Shown piece after piece: positions 1 through 6,167 of a DNA stretch of 7,369 bases (within the stretch, counting starts at the first letter, position 1; each line of letters opens with the position of its first letter). Below the pieces are notes generated by a model, which saw only the letters and a program-made list of their open reading frames with translations, did no database searches and was not told the origin of the DNA. The DNA comes from an uncultured Campylobacter sp. (GTDB lineage: Bacteria; Campylobacterota; Campylobacteria; Campylobacterales; Campylobacteraceae). A program made the position numbers and the translations under genes. The stretch lies in assembly GCA_905373295.1 (NCBI GenBank), contig CAJPSJ010000093.1:1-7369 (forward strand). The letters are read 5' to 3'.

Positions 1-378
1 TCCGCCCGGAAAGATGACGAAAATTTCGCTGTTTTCGATGAGAGCGCCTTTGCGTGGTGCAAATGCTGAAAATTTCGCGCCCTGCGTCAAAAAGCCGTTG
101 CTTTTTTGCTCAAACGGCAGCATGATGTTAAAGCCCACGCTGTGCGTCCTCGCTCTCGCAAATGCGCCTCGGTTGGCGCCTTGCATAATGCCACCACCGC
201 CTCCGGTGATGATCGAGTATCCTAAATCGGCGAGCCCCTCGCAGAGCTTTTGCGCGTCTTTTACGTAGCGGTTGTCCTCGCTAAAGCGCGCCGAGCCGAA
301 GATCGTGGCGCTTTTGCCCACGTTTTTGAGATTGTCGCGGGCAATTTTGATGTCTTTTAAAATTTCTTTTAACTGCAT
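1..378 (-). CDS. LOG-family / TIGR00730-type Rossmann-fold protein, N-terminal part (runs off left edge)
   Basis: Reading leftward from the ATG at 378 gives 126 codons with no stop, so the gene continues outside the window. The product begins MQLKEILKDIKIARDN and contains a Rossmann nucleotide-binding core: TIFGSAR at about residues 25-31, then a glycine-rich loop ITGGGGGIMQGANRGAF at about 57-73. An F-x-x-RK element (FAPRKGALIENSE, about 107-119) leads to VIFPGG at the edge. This is the layout of the LOG (Lonely Guy) / YvdD family, whose PGGxGTxxE signature would be completed just beyond base 1. Family members are cytokinin-riboside-monophosphate phosphoribohydrolases or general nucleotide 5'-monophosphate phosphoribohydrolases; the real substrate in a bacterium of this type is unknown. 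It lies 115 bp from flhG on the same strand, probably as a separate transcript. The start codon has only a weak A/G-rich ribosome binding site. The family call is firm and the enzymatic role is inferred. Confidence 0.85.
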   Translation of the reverse strand, partial: MQLKEILKDIKIARDNLKNVGKSATIFGSARFSEDNRYVKDAQKLCEGLADLGYSIITGGGGGIMQGANRGAFARARTHSVGFNIMLPFEQKSNGFLTQGAKFSAFAPRKGALIENSEIFVIFPGG

Positions 379-493
379 GATTAATCTATCTTTTATGTAT
401 ATTATTTAAAATTTTAGCTTTAAGAATAGCATTAAATTTTTAAAATTCCGTTTAAAATAGTAGAATTTGCGTGATTTAAAATCTCGTCGTAAA
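379..493. other. AT-rich intergenic spacer between the LOG gene and flhG
   Basis: This 115-bp spacer is very AT-rich and both flanking genes read leftward through it. It must carry any 3' end of the aroQ-pepQ-folK-flhG transcript and any promoter for the LOG gene. I see no GC-rich hairpin followed by a T run, only A/T palindromes of the AAATTTT type. On the minus strand the stretch around 395-410 (ATAATATACAT) could be a -10 region for the LOG gene, but the match is weak and should not be taken as mapped. Confidence 0.4.
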
Positions 494-1249
494 TCATACT
501 AGGTTGCTAAGCTTTCGTAAAAATCCGCCGACGCCGCGGTAAGCACTCATATCGATAGGCTCCAAGCCCTGCTTGCTCAAAAATCGCGAGACGCTCTGTC
601 TAAGCGCGATGGTAGCGGGCGAAAACGGGCGGTGCGAGTTGAAAAGTACGCGGTTGTGCGCGCACTCAGCGACGTCCTTGCAAAACGGCACGAAGCCCAG
701 TAGCTTGAAATTTAGCTCGCTTATGTTTTTCTGCGCGACCGCTTTTAAATTTTCGTAGATCATCACGGCGTCTTCCTCGCTCGCGGTGAAATTTAGCAAA
801 AACAAAATCTCTTTTTTGCTCGCCCCGAGCGTCTTTAAAAGCGCGTAGGTGTTGCTGATCGCGCAGGGCTCGTTCGCGCATAGAACGACGTTGTGATCCG
901 TAACCTGGGTGAAGCTTTTTAAATTTTCAAGTCCCGCGTCGATCAAAATAAAATCGAAAATCCCCGCCTCTTTCAGCTCGCTTACGAATTTAGCGGAGTT
1001 TTCGCCCGCGCCGTCTGCCGGCGAGACGAGAGTTAAATTTTGAGAAATTTTTACCGCGACGGCACTTGGCAGCGAAATCCTCTTTCTTTGCAAAGCGTTT
1101 AAGATGATCTCTTGATTGTTTAAATTCGGAGCTTCGATGATCGCCGTGCGGTAGCCCTGCTCGCTTAGAATTTCGGCGAAATTTGCTGCAATCACGCTCT
1201 TGCCGACTCCGCCCTTGGCGCTTAAAAAATTTACGATTTTAGTTTGCAT
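494..1249 (-). CDS. flhG: FlhG-like (YlxH / MinD-family) ATPase, diverged, without adjacent flhF
   Basis: The 251-residue product belongs to the SIMIBI ParA/MinD class. A deviant Walker A, SAKGGVGKSVI (residues 10-20, with K12 and K17), stands near the N terminus, and Walker B ILIDAG carries D104. The segment VMIYENLKAVAQKNI (about 162-176) and the C-terminal half resemble FlhG of Campylobacter, which controls flagellar number and influences division-site placement. Three things are odd. The switch element normally DxD (DADIGLAN in typical FlhG) reads EAPNLNN at 39-45, so the Asp equivalent to the catalytic one in MinD is replaced by Pro. The N-terminal DQAxxLR-type helix that stimulates FlhF is absent; an in-frame stop at 1262-1264 rules out a longer form. 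flhF itself is missing upstream. The end GGFLRKLSNLV (241-251) resembles a MinD membrane-targeting helix. The start is fixed by AAGAGGA just upstream, and the gene overlaps folK by 19 bp, implying coupled translation. The family is firm; present function is unknown. Confidence 0.85.
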   Translation of the reverse strand: MQTKIVNFLSAKGGVGKSVIAANFAEILSEQGYRTAIIEAPNLNNQEIILNALQRKRISLPSAVAVKISQNLTLVSPADGAGENSAKFVSELKEAGIFDFILIDAGLENLKSFTQVTDHNVVLCANEPCAISNTYALLKTLGASKKEILFLLNFTASEEDAVMIYENLKAVAQKNISELNFKLLGFVPFCKDVAECAHNRVLFNSHRPFSPATIALRQSVSRFLSKQGLEPIDMSAYRGVGGFLRKLSNLV

Positions 1250-1782
1250 ATCAGTCCTCTTTTAAATTTCATCTCTCCAAGCGGCAAAATCACGCTTATG
1301 CGCTCGTTTACTCCGGGATGCGGCAGAGCTAGCCTGCCGCCCGGTCTTGCTTTTGCGCTTGCGTATAAAATATCCACGTCCAGCGTGCGCGGCGCGTTTT
1401 TGAAGCTTCTTTTGCGTCCAAATCGTAGCTCTGCGCGCTGCATGATTTTGAGTAATGTAAGCGGCGGCAGAGAGCTTTGCACGAGCATTACGGCGTTTAA
1501 AAAATCGGACTGATCTAAAAAGCCGAACGGCTTGTTTTTTAAGATCGGAGAATTTTGCGCTACGAAAAAGCGCGCATCGCTTTGTAAAACGCGATAAAAT
1601 CGCTCGAAGCGCCGCCTGACATCTCCTAAATTCCCGCCGAGTCCAAGCAGATATAAATTTTTAAAATTTCTGCGTGCACGGCGTCTCATCGGAAAAACGG
1701 CGCTTTTTACGACGCACAGCGCGTCCGCGCACTCGTAAAATCCGTTTTCTTTAAGCCGCATGTTCACCCGAGCTACTCTCAT
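1231..1782 (-). CDS. folK: 2-amino-4-hydroxy-6-hydroxymethyldihydropteridine pyrophosphokinase (HPPK)
   Basis: HPPK transfers pyrophosphate from ATP to 6-hydroxymethyl-7,8-dihydropterin, the step before dihydropteroate synthase in cytosolic folate synthesis. The 183-residue product has the HPPK core: first strand and loop LYLLGLGGNLGD (about 43-54), NSPILKNKPFGFLDQSDFLNAV in the middle (about 77-98), and the signature NAPRTLDVDILY (about 129-140), whose two Asp residues bind Mg-ATP. LPHPGVNER (about 153-161) is the usual C-terminal conserved block. About 40 extra residues rich in Arg precede the catalytic core, so the true start could be the ATG at 1782, which overlaps the pepQ stop as ATGA, or Met8 at 1761, which has a better GGGTG-like ribosome binding site. 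The gene is third in the aroQ-pepQ-folK-flhG operon. In related genomes flhF follows it; here flhG does. Confidence 0.93.
   Translation of the reverse strand: MRVARVNMRLKENGFYECADALCVVKSAVFPMRRRARRNFKNLYLLGLGGNLGDVRRRFERFYRVLQSDARFFVAQNSPILKNKPFGFLDQSDFLNAVMLVQSSLPPLTLLKIMQRAELRFGRKRSFKNAPRTLDVDILYASAKARPGGRLALPHPGVNERISVILPLGEMKFKRGLICKLKS
1254..1261 (-). promoter_or_regulatory. Ribosome binding site of flhG inside the folK 3' end
   Basis: On the minus strand AAGAGGAC precedes ATG at 1249 with normal spacing. With the in-frame stop at 1262-1264 it settles the flhG start and shows that the short N terminus is genuine. It lies within the last codons of folK, as expected for translational coupling. 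Confidence 0.7.
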
Positions 1783-2816
1783 AAAATTTCGGCCCCATTT
1801 TCGCGCACGACCACGACATCCTCGATACGCACGCCAAACTCGCCGGGCAGATAGATCCCCGGCTCCACGCTAAAGACCATGCCCTCTTTTAGCACGGTAT
1901 CTCCGCACTTTGAGATAAACGGAAGCTCGTGTATATCGACTCCGACGCCGTGTCCGGTGCTGTGAAAAAACGCTTCGCCGTAACCATGCCTTGCTATAAA
2001 ATCCCTAGCCGCCGCATCGATCTCGCTCGCCTTTTTGCCTGGCATAACCGCCGCGATCGCCAGAGCTTGCGCCTCTTTTACGATCTCGTAAATTTCTTGC
2101 CGTTTGGCGTTTTTAAAATTTTGTTCCTTGCCGAAGTTAAAATTTTCGTCAAAGCACGCCGTGCGCGTTCTATCGGAGCAGTAGCGATTAAATTCAACCC
2201 CCGCGTCAAGCAGGAGCAAATCGCCATGCCGCAAACGCTTTTTACCGGGCAACGCGTGCGCTTTAGCAGCGTTTTCGTTGATCGCGACGATAGGCGAAAA
2301 GCTAAGCGCGAGCTCGCCCTTTTTCTTAAAGATGAGCTCGGCGTTAAAAAACAGCTCCTCTTCACTCATGCCTTCGCCGCTAGCGCGCACGAACGCGGCA
2401 AATTCGTCAAACCTCTGGGCGCCTAGCTGCGCCGCTCGCTTTAAAATTTTTATCTCATCCTCTGATTTTACTATGCGCGAAATTTGCGAAAAATTCGCGC
2501 GTGCCTTAAATCTTATCCCAAGCCCCTTGCTCAGAGCTTCCCACTCGCCCGCGCTAAAATCATACGGGTTGTAGCTAAGCTCCTTTACGCCGGCCTTTCG
2601 CAAAAACAGCCGCGCGTCTTTTATCAAATTTCGCTCGACCTCGATCACTTCGGTATCTTTGCAAAGCTCGCGCGCCTCGATGCTATAACGCGCATCGGTG
2701 AGGAAAAATTTGCGCCCCGCGAGACTCAAAAATATCGCGTTGTCGCAGCTGTATCCGCACTCGTGGTAAACGGCGTTTTCGTCCTTTAGGATAAAATTTT
2801 TCAAATTTAATCCCAA
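1779..2816 (-). CDS. pepQ: M24-family metallopeptidase (Xaa-Pro aminopeptidase / dipeptidase)
   Basis: The 345-residue product has the pita-bread fold of M24 peptidases, which remove residues next to proline using two metal ions in the cytosol. All five metal ligands are visible: D204 in LLLDAG, D215 in CSDRTRT, H289 in FHSTGHGVG, E318 in FSVEPG and E332 in VRIEDVV. The substrate-binding His of the IHE motif is H296. The first ~115 residues form the smaller creatinase-type N-terminal domain. Length agrees with PepQ of Helicobacter-type genomes (about 350 residues). Whether it is an aminopeptidase (PepP-like) or a prolidase (PepQ-like) cannot be read from the sequence. The start is a TTG at 2816 only 2 bp after the aroQ stop, without a strong ribosome binding site, so translation is probably coupled to aroQ. 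The stop overlaps the folK ATG by 4 bp. Confidence 0.92.
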   Translation of the reverse strand: MGLNLKNFILKDENAVYHECGYSCDNAIFLSLAGRKFFLTDARYSIEARELCKDTEVIEVERNLIKDARLFLRKAGVKELSYNPYDFSAGEWEALSKGLGIRFKARANFSQISRIVKSEDEIKILKRAAQLGAQRFDEFAAFVRASGEGMSEEELFFNAELIFKKKGELALSFSPIVAINENAAKAHALPGKKRLRHGDLLLLDAGVEFNRYCSDRTRTACFDENFNFGKEQNFKNAKRQEIYEIVKEAQALAIAAVMPGKKASEIDAAARDFIARHGYGEAFFHSTGHGVGVDIHELPFISKCGDTVLKEGMVFSVEPGIYLPGEFGVRIEDVVVVRENGAEIL

Positions 2817-2818
2817 AC

Positions 2819-3286
2819 TTATTTGGCTTTCTGCTCGGCTCTGGCGGCTTTGATCTGCTCAAAAATTTGAATCATTCCGATCATCGCCAGATGGTATCCC
2901 ACGGGGCCAAATCCGATAATCTGACCCGCTGTTACGGGCGCTATTAGACTTTTTTGTCTAAGCTCCTCTCTGCGAGCGATGTTTGAGATATGCACTTCGA
3001 TTACGGGCAGGCTGACTGCGGCGAGCGCATCTCGGATAGCGAGCGAAGTGTGCGTGTAGGCGGCGGGATTGATGATGATGCCGTCGCAGGTGCCGAAGCA
3101 CTCTTGGATCTTATCGACGATCTCGCCTTCGAAATTGCTCTGAAAAAACTCGATCTCGTTGCCGCTCTGATCGGCGACCGCCTTCATCTGCTTATGGATA
3201 TCCTCCATCTTCATAACCCCGTAAATAGCGGGCTCGCGCATACCAAGCATATTGATATTCGGTCCTTGAATCACCATAATTTTCAT
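2819..3286 (-). CDS. aroQ: 3-dehydroquinate dehydratase, type II
   Basis: Type II dehydroquinase converts 3-dehydroquinate to 3-dehydroshikimate, the third step of the shikimate pathway; the enzyme is a cytosolic dodecamer. The 155-residue product is of normal family length. It begins [15 protein letters not shown]. The flexible lid carries R17 and catalytic Y22 in MREPAIYG. The active-site block is [11 protein letters not shown] with N73 and H79, and EVHISN holds H99. The open frame extends ten codons further, to an ATG at 3316, but I chose 3286: AAGGAC stands just before it and the family N terminus starts there, while the upstream ATG lies within the promoter region. It is the first gene of the minus-strand operon, and its stop is 2 bp from the TTG of pepQ. 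The sequence is very close to what I remember of Campylobacter AroQ. Confidence 0.97.
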   Translation of the reverse strand: MKIMVIQGPNINMLGMREPAIYGVMKMEDIHKQMKAVADQSGNEIEFFQSNFEGEIVDKIQECFGTCDGIIINPAAYTHTSLAIRDALAAVSLPVIEVHISNIARREELRQKSLIAPVTAGQIIGFGPVGYHLAMIGMIQIFEQIKAARAEQKAK

Positions 3287-3291
3287 TTTTG

Positions 3292-3297
3292 CGTCCT
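3292..3297 (-). promoter_or_regulatory. Ribosome binding site deciding the aroQ start
   Basis: Minus-strand AAGGAC lies about six bases before the ATG at 3286. It supports the 155-residue AroQ over a form ten residues longer starting at 3316. Confidence 0.65.
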
Positions 3298-3318
3298 TGT
3301 TTTGAAATTTAAGCAAAA

Positions 3319-3324
3319 ATTATA
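3319..3324 (-). promoter_or_regulatory. Candidate -10 box for the aroQ-pepQ-folK-flhG operon
   Basis: The minus strand reads GGTTATAATTTTTGC, with a perfect TATAAT at 3324-3319, about 33 bases before the aroQ ATG. No good TTGACA lies 17 bp upstream, but Campylobacter sigma-70 promoters generally lack a conserved -35 and rely on the -10 with T/A-rich upstream DNA, which is present here. The expected transcription start is near 3312. This is prediction by motif only. Confidence 0.6.
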
Positions 3325-3422
3325 ACCAAAGCGAGCTTATTTTTTACTATGGCGCTAAATTTGCCCGCTCAAACCCAAGCGATAAAATTTTATCTCTAAA
3401 TTTAGCACGGAAGAGAATTTTA

Positions 3423-3431
3423 TGCTAAAAT
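3423..3431 (+). promoter_or_regulatory. Candidate extended -10 promoter for the amidohydrolase-sppA pair
   Basis: The plus strand has TGCTAAAAT, an extended -10 pattern (TGn followed by TAAAAT at 3426-3431) set in A/T-rich DNA. The start of transcription would be near 3438, giving a leader of about 20 bases that contains the ribosome binding site at 3449-3454. It is divergent to the aroQ promoter, about 100 bp away. Confidence 0.5.
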
Positions 3432-3448
3432 CACGCGCTGTTTTAGAT

Positions 3449-3454
3449 AAGGAA
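3449..3454 (+). promoter_or_regulatory. Ribosome binding site of the amidohydrolase gene
   Basis: AAGGAA precedes the ATG at 3459 by four bases, fixing the start of the 405-residue product. Confidence 0.7.
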
Positions 3455-3458
3455 AACG

Positions 3459-4676
3459 ATGAGAATTTTAAGGGCGAAGTGGGTTCTTGTCTGCGATGAG
3501 AATTTTAAAATTTTAAAAGAGGGCGCGATCGTCTTTGATAAAAAGATAATCGAGGTCTGCACCTTTGCAAGCGCGGCGCGCAAATACCCGCAAGCCGAAA
3601 TTTTGGACTTTAGCGGCGACATAGCGATGCCTGCGTTTATAAATCCGCACGTGCATTTGGAATTTAGCGCAAACAAAGGCACGCTGCGCTACGGCGATTT
3701 TTTGGAGTGGCTAGGCAGCGTCATCGCCTCAAGGCAGCAGCTGGACGCTGCGGCGCGCGGACGGTTGATCTTGGAGCAGATCGCCGCGATGATGCGAAGC
3801 GGCGTGGGTACGATCGGCGAAATTTCAAGCTTCGGCGGCGAGGCTGAAGCTTGCGCGAAAAGCGGCATTAGAACCGTGTTTTTCAATGAAATTTTAGGCG
3901 CGAGCAAAGATGCTGCGGCGGAGAATATTTCTAAATTTAAAGAGCGGTTCGAGCGCTCAAAGGCGCTTGCAAGCTCGCTTTTTATCCCCGCCGTGTCGGT
4001 ACACTCGCCGTATTCGACGCACCCGCAGATTACGGAGTTTGCGACGAAGCTTGCCCGCGAAAACGGGCTTGCCATAAGCACGCATTTTATGGAGAGCGCG
4101 TATGAGCGGCAATGGCTGCGCGCGGGCCGCGGTAAGCTTAAAACCTGGCTTTCTAAATTTAATCCCGCGCCCGCGCCTTTTTACTCGCCGCAGGGTTTCG
4201 TAGCGCATTTTAGCGGGCTTCGCACGCTTTTTACGCATTGCGTTTGGGTGGATGATTTTAGCATCTTTGATCCGAAGCTCCACTCGATCACGCACTGCGC
4301 GCGCTCCAACCGCCTGCTTAGCAAAAAGCGGCTAAGCTTTAAAAAGCTGCTCGCAAGCGGACTCAATTACAATATCGCTACCGACGGGCTTAGCTCGAAT
4401 TTTAGTCTAAGTTTTTTAGACGAGCTGCGTGCAAATTTAATGATGCACGACGAGCTGGGCCTAGCGGAACTGGCGCGGGCGTTACTTTTAGGCGCGACGA
4501 GAAATGCGGCAGCGGCACTTGGGCTAAATTTGGGCGAGCTGAAAGCCGGTAAGCTCGCCGACATCGCCGTTTTTGAAGGCATTGAGTGCGAGCAGAGTCA
4601 GCTGCCGCTACAGCTCATTTTGCAGAGCAAAAACGCAAAATCACTTTTTATCGAAGGAATGAAATGCAATTTCTAA
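3459..4676 (+). CDS. Amidohydrolase, aminofutalosine-deaminase family
   Basis: The 405-residue cytosolic protein belongs to the amidohydrolase superfamily, in the cytidine/SsnA-like deaminase branch. Metal-binding and catalytic residues are visible: H64 and H66 in NPHVHLEFS, H209 in ISTHFMESAYE with E212 close by, a conserved H279 in SITHCARSN, and D309 in IATDGLSSN. The C terminus (GELKAGKLADIAVFE, about 359-373) is the usual return to the N-terminal beta-sandwich. Its position beside aroQ and before sppA, and the HVHLEF motif, match the Campylobacter protein known as Cj0067. Relatives deaminate 6-amino-6-deoxyfutalosine to futalosine in the chorismate-to-menaquinone (Mqn) pathway. Campylobacter can also bypass that step by cleaving aminofutalosine directly with its MTA nucleosidase, so the physiological substrate stays open. 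It overlaps sppA by 13 bp and probably shares its transcript. The family is firm, the specific substrate moderate. Confidence 0.85.
   Translation: MRILRAKWVLVCDENFKILKEGAIVFDKKIIEVCTFASAARKYPQAEILDFSGDIAMPAFINPHVHLEFSANKGTLRYGDFLEWLGSVIASRQQLDAAARGRLILEQIAAMMRSGVGTIGEISSFGGEAEACAKSGIRTVFFNEILGASKDAAAENISKFKERFERSKALASSLFIPAVSVHSPYSTHPQITEFATKLARENGLAISTHFMESAYERQWLRAGRGKLKTWLSKFNPAPAPFYSPQGFVAHFSGLRTLFTHCVWVDDFSIFDPKLHSITHCARSNRLLSKKRLSFKKLLASGLNYNIATDGLSSNFSLSFLDELRANLMMHDELGLAELARALLLGATRNAAAALGLNLGELKAGKLADIAVFEGIECEQSQLPLQLILQSKNAKSLFIEGMKCNF
4654..4659 (+). promoter_or_regulatory. Ribosome binding site deciding the sppA start
   Basis: AAGGAA at 4654-4659, four bases before ATG 4664, lies inside the last codons of the amidohydrolase gene. 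It marks Met at 4664 as the start. The open frame reaches back to 4586, but the extra 26 residues are antiparallel to nothing known and would place charged residues before the membrane anchor. Confidence 0.65.
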
Positions 4677-5545
4677 AAAACATCTTTGCGCCGATCGGCG
4701 CCGTGCTCGGATTTATCAATAAATACTTTAAATCCTTGATTTTTCTGCTTATTTTGTTTTTGATTTTCGCAGGCGGCGAAAGCGCGCAACAAAAGGGCGC
4801 GAATCTCGCTCAGCTTTCATTAAGCGGCGCGATAATGGACGATAGCGAAATTTTAGAAAAGATCGAAACTCTGAAAAACGACGAGGCGATCAAAGGAGTG
4901 CTTCTGCTGATCGACAGCCCCGGCGGCGCGCTAAGCCCGAGCGTGGAAATTTCGCTGGCTATCAAGTCGTTAAACTCGCGCAAGCCGGTCGTTGCTTACG
5001 CCAAGGGCACGATGGCGAGCGGCAGCTACCTAGGCGGCGTGTGGGCGAGTAAAATTTACGCAAATCCGGGCAGCTTCATCGGCTCTATCGGCGTAATCAT
5101 GCAGGGCCTAGACGTGAGCGAAGCAGCCGCTAAACTAGGCTTTGCCGAACAGATCGTCAAAGCGGGCGAGCTCAAAGAGGCGGGTACGATGATGCGAAAA
5201 TGGAGCGACGCGGAGCGCGCGAGCCTGCAAGCCCTGGTGGACGAGAGCTACGAGCTATTTACGCGCGAGGTGGCGCAGGCGCGCTCGCTGGATCTTAGGA
5301 AGCGCGATACGTGGGCCAATGCGCGAGTATTTTTAGCTAGCGGCGCCAAAGGCGTCGGACTCATCGACGAGGTGGGCTCTTTAGAGGATGCTAAAAGCGC
5401 GCTCGTAAAGGCTAGCGGCGTAGCAGATCCGATCTGGCAGGAGCCTTCGGCGTATGAAAAGATGATGGACAAGCTAGCGAATAAAAGCGAGAGTTTGGTA
5501 CGCGGGGCATTCGGTGCGAAGCTGATGGCGTATTTAGAATTTTAG
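4664..5545 (+). CDS. sppA: Signal peptide peptidase SppA, single-domain S49 protease
   Basis: SppA cleaves leftover signal peptides in or at the inner membrane, with the catalytic domain outside the cytoplasm. The 293-residue product is the short, single-domain form (like Bacillus SppA and Campylobacter PspA) and not the duplicated 67-kDa E. coli type. A short N-terminal cytoplasmic stretch leads to one membrane anchor at about residues 23-38 (KSLIFLLILFLIFAGG). The catalytic domain carries LLIDSPGG (81-88), the nucleophile S119 in GTMASGSYLGG, GSFIGSIGVI (136-145), and the general-base lysine K171 in VKAGELKEAG. The 52-residue gap between Ser and Lys equals that of Bacillus SppA as I recall it (S147/K199). 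It is translationally coupled to the upstream amidohydrolase by a 13-bp overlap, a pairing also seen in C. jejuni, with no obvious biochemical link. A terminator-like hairpin follows. Confidence 0.95.
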   Translation: MQFLKNIFAPIGAVLGFINKYFKSLIFLLILFLIFAGGESAQQKGANLAQLSLSGAIMDDSEILEKIETLKNDEAIKGVLLLIDSPGGALSPSVEISLAIKSLNSRKPVVAYAKGTMASGSYLGGVWASKIYANPGSFIGSIGVIMQGLDVSEAAAKLGFAEQIVKAGELKEAGTMMRKWSDAERASLQALVDESYELFTREVAQARSLDLRKRDTWANARVFLASGAKGVGLIDEVGSLEDAKSALVKASGVADPIWQEPSAYEKMMDKLANKSESLVRGAFGAKLMAYLEF

Positions 5546-5570
5546 AAATTTCGTAGAAATTTTAGAATAT

Positions 5571-5646
5571 GAGGGAATTTTAAAAGTAGAATTTTGTATG
5601 CGAAAGCTACACCGGGTTTGATTACTTTTAAATTTCCTCGCTTTTT
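5571..5646 (+). terminator. Nested-hairpin, rho-independent-like terminator after sppA
   Basis: The left arm 5571-5588 (GAGGGAATTTTAAAAGTA) pairs with the right arm 5623-5639 (TACTTTTAAATTTCCTC). That gives about 17 pairs, with one G-U wobble and one bulged base. The enclosed 34 bases contain a small hairpin at 5596-5610 (GTATGC-GAAA-GCTAC) capped by a GNRA tetraloop. CTTTTT follows at 5641-5646. The position 25 bp after the sppA stop fits transcription termination; the A/T-rich outer stem and long loop are less typical than a compact GC stem. Confidence 0.6.
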
Positions 5647-5753
5647 CATTTGGCGTTTTCCTTTAAAATTTTACCCTTTTTGTGAATTTTTCTTTGTTTA
5701 AGAACTCCTCATTTTTCTACCAATTATTCAGCCCCCTTTAAGCATCACTCTTG

Positions 5754-5759
5754 TATAAT
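5754..5759 (+). promoter_or_regulatory. Candidate -10 box of the rRNA operon promoter
   Basis: CTCTTGTATAATCAC contains a perfect TATAAT preceded directly by TG, the best promoter-like match between sppA and 16S. No TTGACA is present at the usual distance. Transcription would begin near 5766, leaving a leader of about 515 nt before mature 16S. A weaker TATAAA at 6085-6090 could serve as a second, nearer promoter. Confidence 0.5.
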
Positions 5760-5914
5760 CACAATTCTGTTTCGCACCGAGCCGAACCTGCTTTCTTAAC
5801 TCTTAAGTCCTAGTAGTTTTAGCCTTTTAGCGAACGTGTTTTTTAAAATTTTAACTGTTAAAAACAAATATCTTTAGTCAATCTTTGAAATCTAAACAAG
5901 TGATCGATTGAGCC

Positions 5915-6016
5915 TATGGATTAAGATTTAGATCGCCGGATCGAAATTTAGATTATTTTTTACGTCCGTAACGAATATCTAAGTTAGCATCTAGCTTTAA
6001 ACTAAATCTATCCATA
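5915..6016 (+). repeat. Long-range inverted repeat in the 16S leader
   Basis: TATGGATTAAGATTTAG (5915-5931) is complementary to CTAAATCTATCCATA (6002-6016), giving 7 plus 8 pairs around a two-base bulge and enclosing about 70 bases. Within the loop lie smaller dyads such as GATCGCCGGATC (5931-5942) and TTACG-TC-CGTAA (5960-5971). It is plausible as leader RNA structure; function is not shown. Confidence 0.5.
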
Positions 6017-6038
6017 AAAACGATGTTACAAAAACATA

Positions 6039-6059
6039 AAGTTTTTAGATTAAAAACTT
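6039..6059 (+). repeat. 9-bp A/T hairpin in the 16S leader
   Basis: AAGTTTTTA (6039-6047) and TAAAAACTT (6051-6059) form a perfect dyad with a three-base loop. It is A/T-rich and could form by chance in such sequence, but it sits in the row of leader hairpins. Confidence 0.4.
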
Positions 6060-6122
6060 CATAATCGCATCTACCTGTATTAAGTATAAAGAGTTTAAAT
6101 CATAGATTAAATTAAGACGCAG

Positions 6123-6153
6123 AATAAGACCGAAGCTTAGCTTTGGTCTTATT
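6123..6153 (+). repeat. 14-bp near-perfect hairpin about 130 nt before 16S
   Basis: AATAAGACCGAAGC (6123-6136), loop TTA, and GCTTTGGTCTTATT (6140-6153) form a 14-pair stem with a single G-U wobble. It is the strongest local stem in the leader. The T-rich right arm could act as a weak terminator or attenuator, but there is no long T run after it, so a processing or leader-folding role is equally possible. Confidence 0.6.
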
Positions 6154-6167
6154 AATGCTATCCTTAG

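Noticed and set aside
14..268. Plus-strand open frame at the left edge
   Set aside because: It is antisense to the LOG-family frame, which has clear Rossmann motifs; the plus-strand translation is low-complexity and matches no family.
1929..2426. 165-codon plus-strand open frame opposite pepQ
   Set aside because: The minus frame holds all five M24 metal ligands; this one is a shadow without a recognisable motif.
3957..4295. Minus-strand basic open frame opposite the amidohydrolase
   Set aside because: Arg/Lys-rich antisense product of GC-rich codons; the plus frame has the metal-binding motifs and a ribosome binding site.
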